A DNA stretch of 64,000 nucleotides. Origin: Aulostomus chinensis. Lineage: Eukaryota > Chordata > Actinopteri > Syngnathiformes > Aulostomidae. Within the stretch, counting starts at the first letter, position 1; every line of letters begins with the position of its first letter. Both the position numbers and the translations under genes were made by a program. A model generated the notes under the pieces. That model did no database searches. It had not been told where the DNA came from and was given only the letters and a program-made list of their open reading frames with translations. The stretch is taken from positions 12,572,501 through 12,636,500 of the forward strand of contig JBBMOA010000018.1 of the NCBI GenBank assembly GCA_037954235.1, in the 5' to 3' direction. Shown in pieces: positions 15,500 through 28,021 of the stretch.

Positions 15500-16640
15500 A
15501 GGGAATAGCCCTGGGTTTTGCTTGCATGCTTCCTGGATATGAGGGGGTTTGCATTGGATAGCTGTCACGCACAGTGTAATCAGGATGTCGGCTCCAAGTT
15601 TTTTTTCTCCCCACCAACTGCTGCGTAGTCAATTAGATGATGTGCTGTGACAACAGGAAAGCTATAAACAGCAACTGTTGCATCAGCAGAACCTTTGAGG
15701 ATGGTGCAAAGATGCAGCTCTTTTTTTTTTGGTCATGTCAGAGGTTTTAAACAAATTACTCAATTAATGGTCTGCTTTTTTTTATTGGAAAGCCTTTGTC
15801 TCACATTAGAAATGATTGAATACCGAAATTTCACATCGATCATATTCACTTTGCTCTAGGAACCGCCGGTCAGCAAATGTGAAACCTTTCGCGGTTGTCA
15901 AAACAGTAAGAGCTGGTTACCCCTCAGGACAGTGGCGCCACCTACAGGTAGTTCTCCATTTCCAAGCTGAACAGCTGAGCAGCAAGGTCAAGACAAATCC
16001 TCCCCAACTGTTTTTTTGGTACTTTGTTTTCTTCTCATAGCAGAAGCATTCCCTGGTGCTTTAAAATAGCCCCCAGTAACTCTATAGAATGATAGGATGG
16101 GTGAGGAGATATGTGCCACCTCCCCAGTCCTCTCACACCACTTAATTTGGAGCTTTGAACATTAACTGGCACTTAAAAAAAGGATATATATTTTTTGAAT
16201 ACGTATATAAAATTATATGGACTCGTGAGTCAAAGTAAGAGTGATTTAAAGTTTCATTTTACCCACACGACAGTAACTAGTGATTGATTTAATTGATTTT
16301 AAGGTGCAAAAATGGACAAAAATTATGACACTAATAAAATCTGACACTCTTGATGATCCTATCAAGCCTATTAAACATGTACAGCATCTTAAACTATCAT
16401 TTATTTCAGTACATTACAACTGTTGTAAATACCCACATAATCCAAATAAACATTGTTACGAGGAAAGATAACTAATGTCCACTTACGCCAGCTCTAACGC
16501 ATGCATGCTCAGTGTCCACCCTTTAGAATATGGTTGTCAGCTGCACTTGTTCCAACTCCGGAGCCGCGGACAGGCCTATTCTTAGCCGTGGAGGATATAT
16601 GAAAGACTTCTTCAAACGCACCTTTTAAGCGTCTTCGTTT
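15500..16640. other. Spacer between parvalbumin genes 2 and 3
   Basis: No exon was recognised. It contains a CTCF-like motif at 15936-15948 (minus orientation; listed separately) and AT-rich sequence. Confidence 0.4.
15936..15948 (-). promoter_or_regulatory. CTCF-like motif
   Basis: CGCCACCTACAGG on the plus strand reads CCTGTAGGTGGCG on the minus strand and matches the CTCF core, followed on the motif strand by CCACT. Occupancy is not known. Confidence 0.4.
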
Positions 16641-16647
16641 GTGAAAC

Positions 16648-16884
16648 CTAAAATAGAGCGTGCTGTGTCGGGAGGGGGGCAAATCTGACCACCACCACTA
16701 CCCTCAAACACCCCCCCCCCCCTACACACACACACACTTCTCTTCTGCGGTGTCAATTCTCTAATGCCTCAGATTTCGATGGAGGGAAACTATAAAAGGT
16801 CACCGGAGGCACCGGGAGGATCACTGTAGTCGACTTGACTCCTGTCCGCATCATCCGTACCCTACAAACAAAGACCCCACAGAG
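16648..16884 (+). promoter_or_regulatory. Parvalbumin gene 3 promoter: TATA box and non-coding exon 1
   Basis: TATAAAAG at 16791-16798 is a canonical TATA box, predicting a start near 16822. A non-coding exon ends at a strong donor (CAGAG then GTGAGT) at 16884/16885. A MEF2-like but one-base-short AT element (CTAAAATAG) is at 16648-16656. A C-rich run sits at about 16711-16722. Confidence 0.65.
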
Positions 16885-17384
16885 GTGAGTGGGAGAGGAG
16901 AGGAAACACTCGACCCGAGACGGCATCTTTGAGAAAGCATGAATGACTTTTTAACATTTAACACGGACGCTACCAACTGCGGCGCAGCTTTCTAAAGACA
17001 GATGAGAGCGTTTTTTTGTTTTGTTTTTGTTTTGTTCTGGGGGGATCAGCAGCATGAAGAGGACACGGAGCTCTTAATCTCAGCCTTTCCAACGGGACCT
17101 GGAGAGATGTGGAATTACTAATCTGTTTTTAATCCGAAATCTAAATAAATGACAGCATTTGTTTTTCTTAAATCCCATCCTTTTTTTTTTGTTTGTTCTG
17201 CAAAATGTGTGGTTTTTTTTTATTTAACTGGATTAATTCCTAAAAGATTACACGAACCTCAAGCTCAGTAGATACATATGTAATGATAAATTGTTACGGC
17301 TATTTAGGGACTATGGGCTAAATGGTCAACATCCTAAACTTTTATTTGGCTAATATGATTCAACTTTTGTTCCGGCAGATCAAA

Positions 17385-19243
17385 ATGGCCTTTTCAGGTG
17401 TACTGGCTGATGCTGATATCGCTGCAGCCCTGGAAGGATGCAAAGGTGACTCCTTAAAGACTTAACCACAGCCTCCAGCCTAGATTTGTGTGTGTGTGTG
17501 TGTGTGGGGGGGGGGGGGGTGGAATCCTCTTTATTACATCTTGCTTTCATTTCAGACGCTGGCACATTCGACCACAAGAAGTTCTTCCAGGCATGCGGTC
17601 TGTCTAACAAGTCCGCCGAGGACGTGAAGAAGGCCTTCTCCATCATCGACCAGGACAAGAGTGGTTTCATTGAGGAGGATGAGCTGAAGTAAGACCACAG
17701 TACTTGACACAAAGTACATGTACTCATGTACTATAAGTAGATATATGAGGTATTTGCACTGTTAAGTTGATGACAGAAAGTTTTGATAATCATTTAGTTC
17801 TCTTGTCATTCCTTTTTCTTGGAAATTTAATGGTTCCAGCTTTTGATGATATTTACACTTAACTGTACTTACTTAAGGTACATTTTCACAAAGGGCCTCT
17901 TACAACAGAGTAGTTTAACATACTGGTGTCAGTGCATATACTTCAGAAAAGGCTCTGAATACAACCTCCACCACTGACGAACAGGCTTGTTGGTTGTATT
18001 GCTCTTATCATGCTATGGGACCCCCTGCATCAGAGGGTACTTTTGCTATGGGTGCAATGTTAATCATCAAATTAGCTTTAAAATGTTTTAAAAAACAACA
18101 ACAAAAACAAACATAAAGTGGTTATCTGTCAAGTTCTGTGAATTTAAATGAAGAAATTTCACACTCGCAATTAAAACTGTGCAATACCAACACAGTCTCC
18201 TTCGGTCCATCCTCTGTGTAGGATGTGCTGGCTGATGACAGGCTAGCAAAAAATGCTAACATTCACCACAACCTGTGGTCTCACCAGCCTGCACACAGAT
18301 AATGACTATACACTACATGCCTTCAAACTTCCTGGTGCTCATATACCAAAGTCTACTTTACGTGCAGATTATGTGCCAGTTCTTCCAGTTAACGCCATCA
18401 ACCAACAAGTTCTGGCTTCCTACGTGGCTTTCATTGCTACGTTGATACTTGAGAAAATTTCTATCGGGAATGGCATAAGAAGAGCGAGTGTTATTTTTAA
18501 AACGCAGAGTCATGTGGTCATCATCTGAATTTGTCATTTGCTCTGTTCATTGGCATTGACTGAATGTTTCATTTGACTATGACACACGCTTCTGCCCTGC
18601 AGTTTGAAAGTTTTGTTATCTGATTGCTGGTGGAAGAGATGACGTTGGCTATATAGCTTAAACAATTGATATGAATGTTCCCTCAAATAAAACAATTCTG
18701 AAGCTACTAAGTAATGTAGCAACTGCTGTTTCAGTTTGAACAGAGGTTTGTTATTTTTAATCAAACTGGTTGACAAAACTGCACTTTGCAAATAAATTCA
18801 CGTAAACGCGCTAGAGTGAACTACTAATTTCCCTGCTGCTAGTTCCGTTAGCACTGTTGACCTGGCAGGAGCCATTTAATCAAACTGAGTCCACGTTCAA
18901 TTGAGAAAACAGCTTCTAAAAGCGTTGTGCTCAACCCTGTGATTGGGCCATGCAGGATTTATGGTGCAAGTAATGTGAACTGTGAACTGACTTCCCTCAC
19001 TTTTTGTCCTCAGGCTGTTCCTGCAGAACTTCAAGGCAGGTGCTCGTGCACTGAATGATGCCGAGACCAAGGCTTTCCTCAGTGCTGGTGACACCGACGG
19101 TGACGGCAAGATTGGCAGTGATGGTACGAGCTGCTGAGACATTCCAGAAACGTTTTAGTGTAACTGTTTATTAGGAAATACGACCAGTACCAATTGTTTC
19201 TTTCTGTCTCCCTGTAGAGTTCTCTACCTTGGTTAAATCATAA
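17385..19243 (+). CDS. pvalb: Parvalbumin beta, muscle type (gene 3 of array)
   Basis: Coding exons 17385-17445, 17556-17688, 19014-19123 and 19218-19243 (61+133+110+26 nt) give 109 residues. It starts [16 protein letters not shown]. The CD loop is [12 protein letters not shown] (52-63) and the EF loop is [12 protein letters not shown] (91-102), both with intact Ca2+ ligands. It ends STLVKS. It is the closest relative of gene 2: both share the motifs FDHKKFF, CGL and LFLQNF, so the two probably arose by tandem duplication. The second intron is much longer (1,325 nt) than in gene 2. Poly(A) signal AATAAA is at 19482-19487. Expected role: Ca2+ buffering in fast muscle cytosol. Confidence 0.97.
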
Positions 19244-19589
19244 AGAGGCAACTGACCAACAACGCCTGCTCTGATGGAACAACAATGCCCACGTCGACCT
19301 CCCCCTTTTCAACTGAATATAAATAATTTTTATACATTTGCTTAAGAGACCTTTCCTCCTATGCAACAAACTGTCCAAAATGAAGATTTTGAATGTCGCT
19401 CGGTTGTGTTCATGTCTTAAATATGAATTTTGCTTATTGTAAAATCTATGATGCACTTTCCAGGAACTAACAGTCAACAATAATAAATATTCTTTTGCTA
19501 TGGTCTTATTGGATATTTCTCTGTGAGTGCGCTGTCTTTTAATTTGTGAACAGCATCTGAATGATCTTGTACAGAGACGCACGCGCATG

Positions 19590-19860
19590 CATGCTCACAC
19601 CCCGGTGAGGACGTTCATCATAAGCCTAACAGCCTTACCAAAACCAGAACCTATACCTTACTCTGTATCCCTACTGTACATCCAATCTTATTCTATGTCC
19701 ATAATGATACCCCCGTATCACACATCATCACATATCATCATGACATCTTCATGAGGACCTTCCCTGCATTCCCAAGCCCTTTACCCCCACCTTAACCATC
19801 ACAAATAAATGTTTAACCCTGTTAACCCTGACCCTGAACTTAACCCATAAAACCTAGTCT
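19590..19860 (-). repeat. Dispersed GTGAGGAC/AGGGTTAG-type repeat, copy 1
   Basis: This carries GGTGAGGACGTT, ACCAAAACCAGAACC, CTTAACCATCACA and TAACCCTGACCCTGA. They are the complements of phrases in the copy at about 24730-24920 (GTGAGGACATT, GGTTCTGGTT, GTGATGGTTAAG, AGGGTCAGGGTTAG). It is a non-coding fish-type repeat. Confidence 0.5.
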
Positions 19861-19909
19861 TAACTTTCCACCAGCCCTTTGATGCTCCTCATGATGATCT
19901 GGGCTCCAG

Positions 19910-19922
19910 CCACTAGATGGCG
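19910..19922 (+). promoter_or_regulatory. CTCF-like motif
   Basis: CCACTAGATGGCG is a strong match to the vertebrate CTCF core motif. It lies between parvalbumin genes 3 and 4, in plus orientation. Occupancy is inferred only. Confidence 0.5.
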
Positions 19923-20029
19923 TTATATCCATTATCAGCAAGCAGGAGGTGATACAAACACATGTTTCATCGTCTGGTAATAAATGTAACAAACATTCAG
20001 ATATCTGAACCCCCCCCCCCCCCCCCCCC

Positions 20030-22033
20030 AAAAATCTAGACACAAACAAAAGCCTGGCTGAAGGCCCCGTCTTTGATCCCTTAAGATCAGACCAAAAAGT
20101 AATCCTTTCACATAGCCATGTTTGAACTTTTCTGAGACTCTAAAGAGGAATTTAAATTTCTTTTATATCTTGAAACTGCTCTACCGAATAAAACATCTTA
20201 AAACATTTAAGGGATTACAGACAATTCATTAATTCTAAATTGAATATAGTATTTTACATGACTGTGGTACCTGGATGTAAAGCTGATTTTGCCTCAGTTC
20301 AGTGTTAAAGTGTTGAAGGAGAGTTTGATGGAACTCATTTATGTACGGCCAAAACCAAAATAGCAGATCCAGCTCCGTGCAGGGGCGGGCTGTAGGAGGG
20401 TGTATGTGTCCGTGCCCTATAACCTGTCTCTGTCCAAGAGTGAGGACGCAAAGAGCATTAGCAAATGTAAATGAATAAATGATCGCCTAGTAACAGAATA
20501 GTCTGCAAGGGATCAACGTGGTGCATGACATCATTGCCCCCGGGCGGGTTAAGTCGCACCGCTGCTCTCGATCCGGTGTCCACGGGCTCTTTTTCTCACA
20601 CAGTCTGGGGGAGATGATTGAGTTTCTCCTCAGCTGCTCAGGAGTCCAGCTTTGCAAGAAGACAAGACAATCAAGCAGCACTTGTTAAGGGCCCCCATTA
20701 ACAAGTTGGCACCTGGATTAGGTTTAGGGTTGACAATGACAAACCACCAGTTGGCTACAAGCTTTTATTCAATAATGAAAGATGCCTGGATACTGCGAAC
20801 GAATTAAATAATGGGCCAGCGTGTGTAACCTGTGTGTAAAAGCACCTTGAGATACTTGAATCATTACACTTATCTCTGGGCTAATAAAACAAAAACAAAA
20901 TGTCTCCCAATCCAACATTTCCATGTGGTTGTAAGAGTTAGTGGGCTTTTTATTCCTGCAACATAGTTTCTATTCCTGGGCCTTTAAATAAAGTTTAGGA
21001 GAATCTTTGGGCACATGTCACGACACCTCACCTTGTGGACTTCATCTGCAGCAGGTCTCGATAGCCAGCTGACGCGTGCCAGAGGGCTGCCAAGAATCAC
21101 CCCTGCGAACAGGGACTGACTTCTCATGTGAGGAAATTGCCCGAGGCTTCAGTGCCCTGGCCCTCGGCTCTGTAGGATATCCCTCAGTGTCCGGTTGCAG
21201 ATTACATTTCTGGAGACATTTGCATAGATGATAGTTTTATTGAAGCGCAACTTCTACCTGCATCCTGCCTATGGACACCTTCATCTAACTGTACCGAGAA
21301 ATGACCTTTTTTTCCCCCTCCTCGTGAGCTGCAGTGAAAAATATCCCATGAATGTGCTTAATGACCACTGAATTTCACCGAGGGCAACAAATGTCCTCTG
21401 AAACAGGCCACCAGAATTGGTCATTTTGCAGCTGCTAAAAGAATCCAAGTGACCGTATGGGACAAATCAGACACCAGAGTGTTCAGAGCCTTTATCTAAA
21501 CGCCCTGTGTGAGTAGGGTCGATTATGCATCATCATCATCAGCATGTTGGCGCACCAGTACGGCCGAGGGTGACCCCGGGTCCCTTAATCAGCACAGTCG
21601 ACGAAGCAATTGGAGCAGACAGTGAGAAGGTTATCAGGAGTTTGTCATTCAGCGAGAAGCAGTTATATATATTAGATCATCCGGACCTCGTCTGACAGGT
21701 TGAGAACGGATAAAAAAAAAAAAAACTACTGCATTGTCTGAACTCACCACATGATCCTGCACCAATGTGGTTTTAAAACTGACATGTCGAGATGCGTCCT
21801 TTCCGGGTGGAAAGTTTCAATGTCAGTGACATTTTAGTTCCCAGGAAATGCCCTTAAAATGCGGGATGTGTTTGCGGTGGGATGTGTGCTGTCTTTGGGG
21901 ATTGCTGCCTGTAAAAGGATATCTGCATGAAGGGGTGGGGGCAGGAGAGGAAGAAATGAGAGAGAGATTGCAGTTACATTACAGCCTTCCCTGTATTTAC
22001 TGTACTGTATAATTCTAAAGGTGGGAAGAGGGG

Positions 22034-22065
<32 letters not shown>

Positions 22066-22180
22066 GTAGGGATGTTGGGATAATAGGAGGGGTGCTGGAC
22101 AGGGGGAGAAGAACACGCTCCTCACCTTAATTTGCTATTTACAAGGGCGTTACAGATGTCCGCGGTCTGGTCTCTCTGCC
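20030..22180. other. Spacer between parvalbumin genes 3 and 4
   Basis: No exon was recognised. It follows a poly(C) run (about 20010-20028) and contains a GGA-rich tract (22031-22066). Mixed GC content and absence of clear repeats over 20.9-22.0 kb leave room for distal enhancers of the array, but none can be identified by eye. Confidence 0.35.
22031..22066 (+). repeat. (GGA)n purine-rich tract
   Basis: Imperfect GGA/GAA triplets about 270 nt upstream of the predicted start of parvalbumin gene 4. Confidence 0.8.
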
Positions 22181-22188
22181 CCTGGGCG

Positions 22189-22392
22189 TTATAAATAGTA
22201 AAGGTTAATTAGTTAGCTGAGAAATTGGATCAGGGGCGGGCAGTTAGAATTTGATCCAGAGACAGGTAACTCAAGCAATCCCCATTGTCACTGCAATCAG
22301 ACCTATATAAATCCACCTTGACGGACAGCAGTCACCACTCAGCCTTACCTCTCTGCTGGATCACCGACCGGGCGAGACACCCCTTTAACACG
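22189..22392 (+). promoter_or_regulatory. Parvalbumin gene 4 promoter: MEF2-type site, TATA box, non-coding exon 1
   Basis: TTATAAATAG at 22189-22198 fits the MEF2 consensus. A TATA box (TATATAA) is at 22304-22310, predicting a start near 22335. A non-coding exon ends at a donor (ACACG then GTAAGT) at 22392/22393. The MEF2-TATA spacing (about 105 nt) resembles that of gene 2 (about 92 nt). Confidence 0.6.
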
Positions 22393-22674
22393 GTAAGTCA
22401 CTTTTGATGGAAACATTGTTTAGAGAGCGATTCTCTTTTCATCAGCCCACTTTAGGAAAGTTAAATACAGCCAGGTGAGACTTTACAGGTGACATCATTG
22501 TATTTTGTTTCAACTTTGTGAAAACTGTTGTGTAAAGACAATTATTTTGGCATTTATTTCAGTTCTTCCTCTACCCCCGGATTTACCTGGATGCTTTTGC
22601 CTTCGTATTAGATTAAAAGCTGGCAAAACATTTGTAAATAATTTACCGTGGTTGTTTCTACCTACAGGAATAAA

Positions 22675-24017
<1,343 letters not shown>

Positions 24018-24621
24018 ACAAGCTTCCAACCCAATCTGGACCCCCCAACCCCTCATAGTCCACTGCATCAAGGGCTCTCTGAGTTTAGTTTAGTCTCAGC
24101 TCATCTGGTTAGATCAGCTTTTTTTTTTCTTTTTTTTTTTGCAAGATCTGCCATGGTCCACATTTACCCACATTTTCATGTCCCCCCCCCCCACCCCCAC
24201 ATTTTAGACTTATAAATAAATGCTCAAATAAATGTAGTATTTACCAAATTACTGAGAAAATAAAATTTTAAAAAAGAACTCTCTCCTCCTGGCTCTTCTT
24301 TTTATTACTTCCATCTAAGCTTTCTTGTAAGTTTATATGTCACTAGATAATGATGTGGAATAACAGGACATAACTGTCAGTCAGTTAACTGTAAGTGTCA
24401 TGGTGAGAATGAAGTGTTTCACATGGCTAAAGGGAAGATGTAATTAACTATTAGGATGTTAGGAACTACACACACACACAAAATCATAGTTTTCCTTGCA
24501 GTTATAAAATGTCCTCTAATCTTTAAAAGATCCAACAGCAAATGAGACTGAACATCCAGTATAAGAGAGCAGACATCCCCTGCAAACAAAGGGCTCCAGA
24601 TTGAGTGTACATACCATACAT

Positions 24622-24623
<2 letters not shown>

Positions 24624-24662
<39 letters not shown>
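24624..24662. repeat. (TG)n microsatellite
   Basis: A pure GT/TG run, followed by the GTGAGGAC-type dispersed repeat. Confidence 0.95.
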
Positions 24663-24664
<2 letters not shown>

Positions 24665-24729
24665 TGTGTATTTGTGTTTGTTGTTGTACTTACTACATAG
24701 TGAGGAACAAAATATGTATTTAACCAACT

Positions 24730-24920
24730 GTGAGGACATTTCTGGAAAGTGAGGACATTTAGTCCAGTCCTCACATCTTCAAAGGGCTGTTTGAAAGTCA
24801 AGACTTGGTTTTAGGGTCAGGGTTAGAATGAGGTTCTGGTTATTTTTAGGATGAGGGTCAGGTATGAAGTTGTGATGGTTAAGGTTCGGTGAAAGGGCTA
24901 GGGTCAGGAATTTTGTTTGT
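24730..24920 (+). repeat. Dispersed GTGAGGAC/AGGGTTAG-type repeat, copy 2
   Basis: Contains GTGAGGACATT twice, GGGCTGTTTGAAAGTCAAGA, AGGGTCAGGGTTAG and GGTTAAGGTT. Related sequence lies at about 25950-26260 (GGCTGTTTGAAGGTTAAGGC) and, inverted, at 19590-19860. Confidence 0.55.
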
Positions 24921-24945
24921 GAAGTAACTCACAAAGGTAAAAAAC

Positions 24946-24949
<4 letters not shown>

Positions 24950-24999
<50 letters not shown>
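24950..24999. repeat. (TG)n microsatellite
   Basis: About 25 uninterrupted TG dinucleotides. Confidence 0.95.
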
Positions 25000-25001
<2 letters not shown>

Positions 25002-25311
25002 TCATAGGTGTTCTCAAGCAGCATCAGGGTTCATGGAGTTTATTTAACAAAGCTGAGTTCAGGTGTCACTTGATCCAGCCGAGGTGAGATTCAGGTGGTC
25101 ATCAAGGTCACCTCCTCCGCTTTCTCTGTAGAAGCATGATTCTACACACTCACGTGCACACACACACATGCACTCACAACTATTATTGATCAAATATGAT
25201 ATGAGAAAAATACATGTAAATGCACAAAATTGATATGCTCGTAAACACAGGGTGAATGTTGATTCATCCCTCTCTGTGTCTGTGGCTCAAGCTACTTTCA
25301 GGGACACGCAA

Positions 25312-25930
25312 TTAAAGTTTTACTTCACCCTAACAGTGTATTTTGCCGTAAAAGTAATCAGAGTTAGAAGTCTTGAACTCACAGAAATGTTATACCCCTG
25401 CATTTCTTCATGCTGACTCCAGCCATCAGAAAGCACCAGCTGATTATGATTAGCTTGAAGCTAATGGAGATCGACTACTAACAACAGAAACATTTAATTA
25501 CAAACTCCAAAAGGCATCATTCGTTGTAATTAACGTGGTCTTTATACAGCCATGTGTTCAACAATCCATAATCACTTCGTTTTGTCCATAACACAAAATC
25601 GATCATTTCTAGCGTTCCTGCTCATTTATGGTTCCGTTAAACCAGAATTTTGTCCGTTTTTGTGGATTCCTGACCATACGACTGGAATTTGAAAAAAAAA
25701 AAAGAATCTGATGATGACATATTTGAGAGGGTAGAAAGGCATTTGTTTGACAGTTTTGCTGTTTAGTTCTCCATCAATTTCAAGCTAATAATAAATCTCT
25801 GTTTTTTTTTAAATATCTGGGGTCACAACAAAGTCATGCAGAGGGGAAAAAAACGTGAGATCCAGACACTTAACTATGAGAACTTGAAAAGCAAAACAAG
25901 CGAATCAGAGTTTGGTTAAGTAGCGCTTAG
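25312..25930. repeat. Dispersed repeat family with GAACTTGAAAAGCAAAA motif, copy 1
   Basis: This opens with TTTTACTTCACCCTAACAG and closes with GAGAACTTGAAAAGCAAAAC. Related blocks in the same order occur at about 36234-36560 and 50690-51040 (AGCTTGAAGCTAAT / GTGAGCTCAACACACC / GAACTTGAAAAGCAAAA). Probably a diverged non-autonomous transposon; the edges are approximate. Confidence 0.5.
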
Positions 25931-25949
25931 TGTGGGTCACCGTAAAATT

Positions 25950-26290
25950 AATGTGTTTGTGTTTATGTGTTATGGGGACATAAATCTGTTTCCACAGTGC
26001 ATTGTGAGGATTTGCTGTCGTTTTTAGGTCTGGATGTTAAAGTGAAGTTAAGGTGTAAGTTTTCAGTAAAGACTGTAGTGATCAAAACACACACATGCGC
26101 ATGGTGTCTTTTCTAACTGTACTTGTGAAAATGCCAACAATGTCTGACCCAGGCAAGTTTGATTGGCTGTTTGAAGGTTAAGGCTTGGTTATTCAGCCGT
26201 GAAGGTTACAGTTGGATTGAGGGGCTGGGGAATCCAAACGTTAGTCTTTCATATACTCTTTTGCCAAGTTTCTTATGACGGAAAATAGAT
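25950..26290 (+). repeat. Dispersed GTGAGGAC-type repeat, degenerate copy 3
   Basis: Shares GGCTGTTTGAAGGTTAAGGCTTGG and TGTGAGGATTT-like phrases with the copy at 24730-24920. No coding content. Confidence 0.4.
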
Positions 26291-26299
26291 TTTAAGTTC

Positions 26300-26985
26300 C
26301 GCACACACACATATTAAACAGCACACAGCTTTGTTATCCTCTGTAATTAAAGGATTCATGAGATTAAACTTAACAACCAGTTCACTGCTTGCTAAAGATG
26401 CCAAAATAGAGAAGTTCTTTGAGTGGTTCCACCTCTGTGTCATTTCAGTTATCTGTATATTATAGAGAGTACCTGTCTATTATCGTGAGGTCATGGCCGT
26501 GCGATGTGTAATCACACACATTGCTACTTGCTCCAGATGGTGAACTGTGATAGTAGAGGTTGCCTCTTCTTAATTAAACACGGACAAAACGGTATCAAGA
26601 CACAGACATGCCCAGAGAGACGCAGTGCTAATAATCTCATCATGTATCCATATCAGCTGTTATCAGTTTGGACTCTCTGCTGACATGAGGTGACAGAGGA
26701 CAGATGGGGAAGTTGGGGAAGCCAGTAGGTAACAGAAGCCAGGGTGATGCACAATGGAGCTGTGACCCCTGCAGGTCAGGAGTGGCCAGTGGTAAACAGG
26801 AAGGAAATGTGAGCCAACAGGTCCACGCAGACTGCTGGATGTGCGACAGCAGTAAAAGATCATGTGACAAGCAGATTACCTAGACACAGATTACCTAGAC
26901 TGCGGCAGGTTCTGATAAGCATGATGGATCGACATCATGAAAAAAATTCAACACAGTTTCTTGACAGGGAGGAAAACTTGGACCA
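26300..26985. other. Intergenic, nothing recognised
   Basis: Ordinary non-coding sequence. The two overlapping minus-strand open frames at 26640-26870 have no family resemblance. Confidence 0.4.
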
Positions 26986-27032
26986 TGTCTTAAAGGGATA
27001 GTTCGCCTAAAACTCCCCAGCATCCTAATAAA

Positions 27033-27555
27033 AATAGCACAAAAATTAAGGAAATTTCGTAGATTATTTCTTTGTTGCGACAGTACTTCCTGGAAATAAA
27101 TCTTATACCATTGGAAAGCCTGTTTATTTCCCTTCTAAACGGTGCCACATTTGTAAGGAACATGCATTTGTGGGATGAGCAGCAGAGCTGAGCATGAGCA
27201 CCCAAATTCTGGAGGTGGTCTCTGATAAAACCCGCTCCGTGGAGGCGAGTGTTGTCATCTTGAAGGATAGAGTTTGGTCCCAGACTGTGGAGACATGATA
27301 TTGCCACTGGTTACAGAATCTCAACAGCAAAAAAATTGCTGTTTGGCAGGGGCAGAGAAGATTTGGCAAATTTTTCATGGGCGCAGCCCACATACTCAGC
27401 TCTGCTGCTCATCCCACAAATGCATGTTCCTTGCAAAAGCACCCTTTAGAAGGGAAACAAACAGGCTTTCCAATGGTATAAGATTTATTGCCAAGAAGCA
27501 CTGTCACAACAAAGAAATAATCGACCAAACACAAATTTAATTAATTTTTGTGCTA
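27033..27555. repeat. Large inverted repeat (hairpin) with about 163-nt arms
   Basis: The left arm 27033-27195 (from AATAGCACAAAAATT to CAGCAGAGCTGAGCATG) is complementary to the right arm 27391-27555 (from CATACTCAGCTCTGCTG to AATTTTTGTGCTAT), with scattered mismatches. The loop is about 195 nt. The arms share TGCATTTGTGGGATGAGCAG, CTTCTAAA, GGAAAGCCTGTTT and TTATTTCTTTGTTG-type blocks. Confidence 0.85.
27196..27390 (-). pseudogene. Fragment of Tc1/mariner-like DDE transposase in the hairpin loop
   Basis: The minus strand of the loop encodes a block reading ILQDDNTRLHGAGFIRDHLQ. It resembles the second catalytic region of Tc1/mariner-type transposases (typically QDNARPH..R.V.D.L). An upstream block in another frame (CNQWQYHVSTVWDQTL) indicates a frameshift. 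Only about 60 residues remain, so it is non-functional. Confidence 0.6.
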
Positions 27556-28021
27556 TGTTCAGGTGGTTGGGTGAAGTGTTTCTGCTGGAGATACACAGGA
27601 AATGGTATTACGGCGTTGCAGGAAATGGGGTTGCAGTCCCAGATAATCTAAGTGAATGGTGACCAAGTTACAAAAACAAACAAACAAACAAGCAAACATG
27701 ATGGAACCATTCAAAGTAATCCAAGTGTCCTGGAGTGTCAACAAGCCAGACTGTTTTGAAAAAGGTCACTGGCACCATGTCTTCAGCCGTTCCGTGGCTC
27801 CAAGCCATGGCTGAAAGCATGGCAGGCAGTATGGATGTATTTTATTATTTTGTTTCATGAAGCTTTTCTTTTTTTATTTGGATTGCATTTGTAAACTGGT
27901 CACCATTCACTTCTAAACTCCAGCGGTATGTAGCAGACTAAAAAAAAAAAAACTTCAGTCAGTATGAGTCAATATGTAGATATCAACTGAATTTTAATTT
28001 TTGGATGAATCGTCCCTTTAA

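Larger units (their letters stand above)
26994..28017. mobile_element. TTAA-flanked DNA transposon-like element (non-autonomous)
   Basis: This 1,024-nt unit is bounded by a perfect TTAA duplication (26990-26993 and 28018-28021). Its ends are inverted: AGGGATAGTTCGCC on the left and, read inward, AGGGACGATTCATC on the right. TTAA targets are used by piggyBac- and Kolobok-type transposons. No complete transposase is present. Inside, 27033-27195 and 27391-27555 form a large imperfect inverted repeat around a transposase fragment (listed separately). A partial relative with the same start (TTAAAGGGACAGGTCACCC) is at 57711. Confidence 0.65.

Noticed and set aside
15259..15632. Open frames rich in Cys-Val dipeptides
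   Set aside because: They are translations of the (CA)n microsatellite. The same applies to His/Thr- or Val/Cys-rich frames at 24.4-24.8, 33.1-33.6, 49.7-50.0 and 61.6-62.9 kb.
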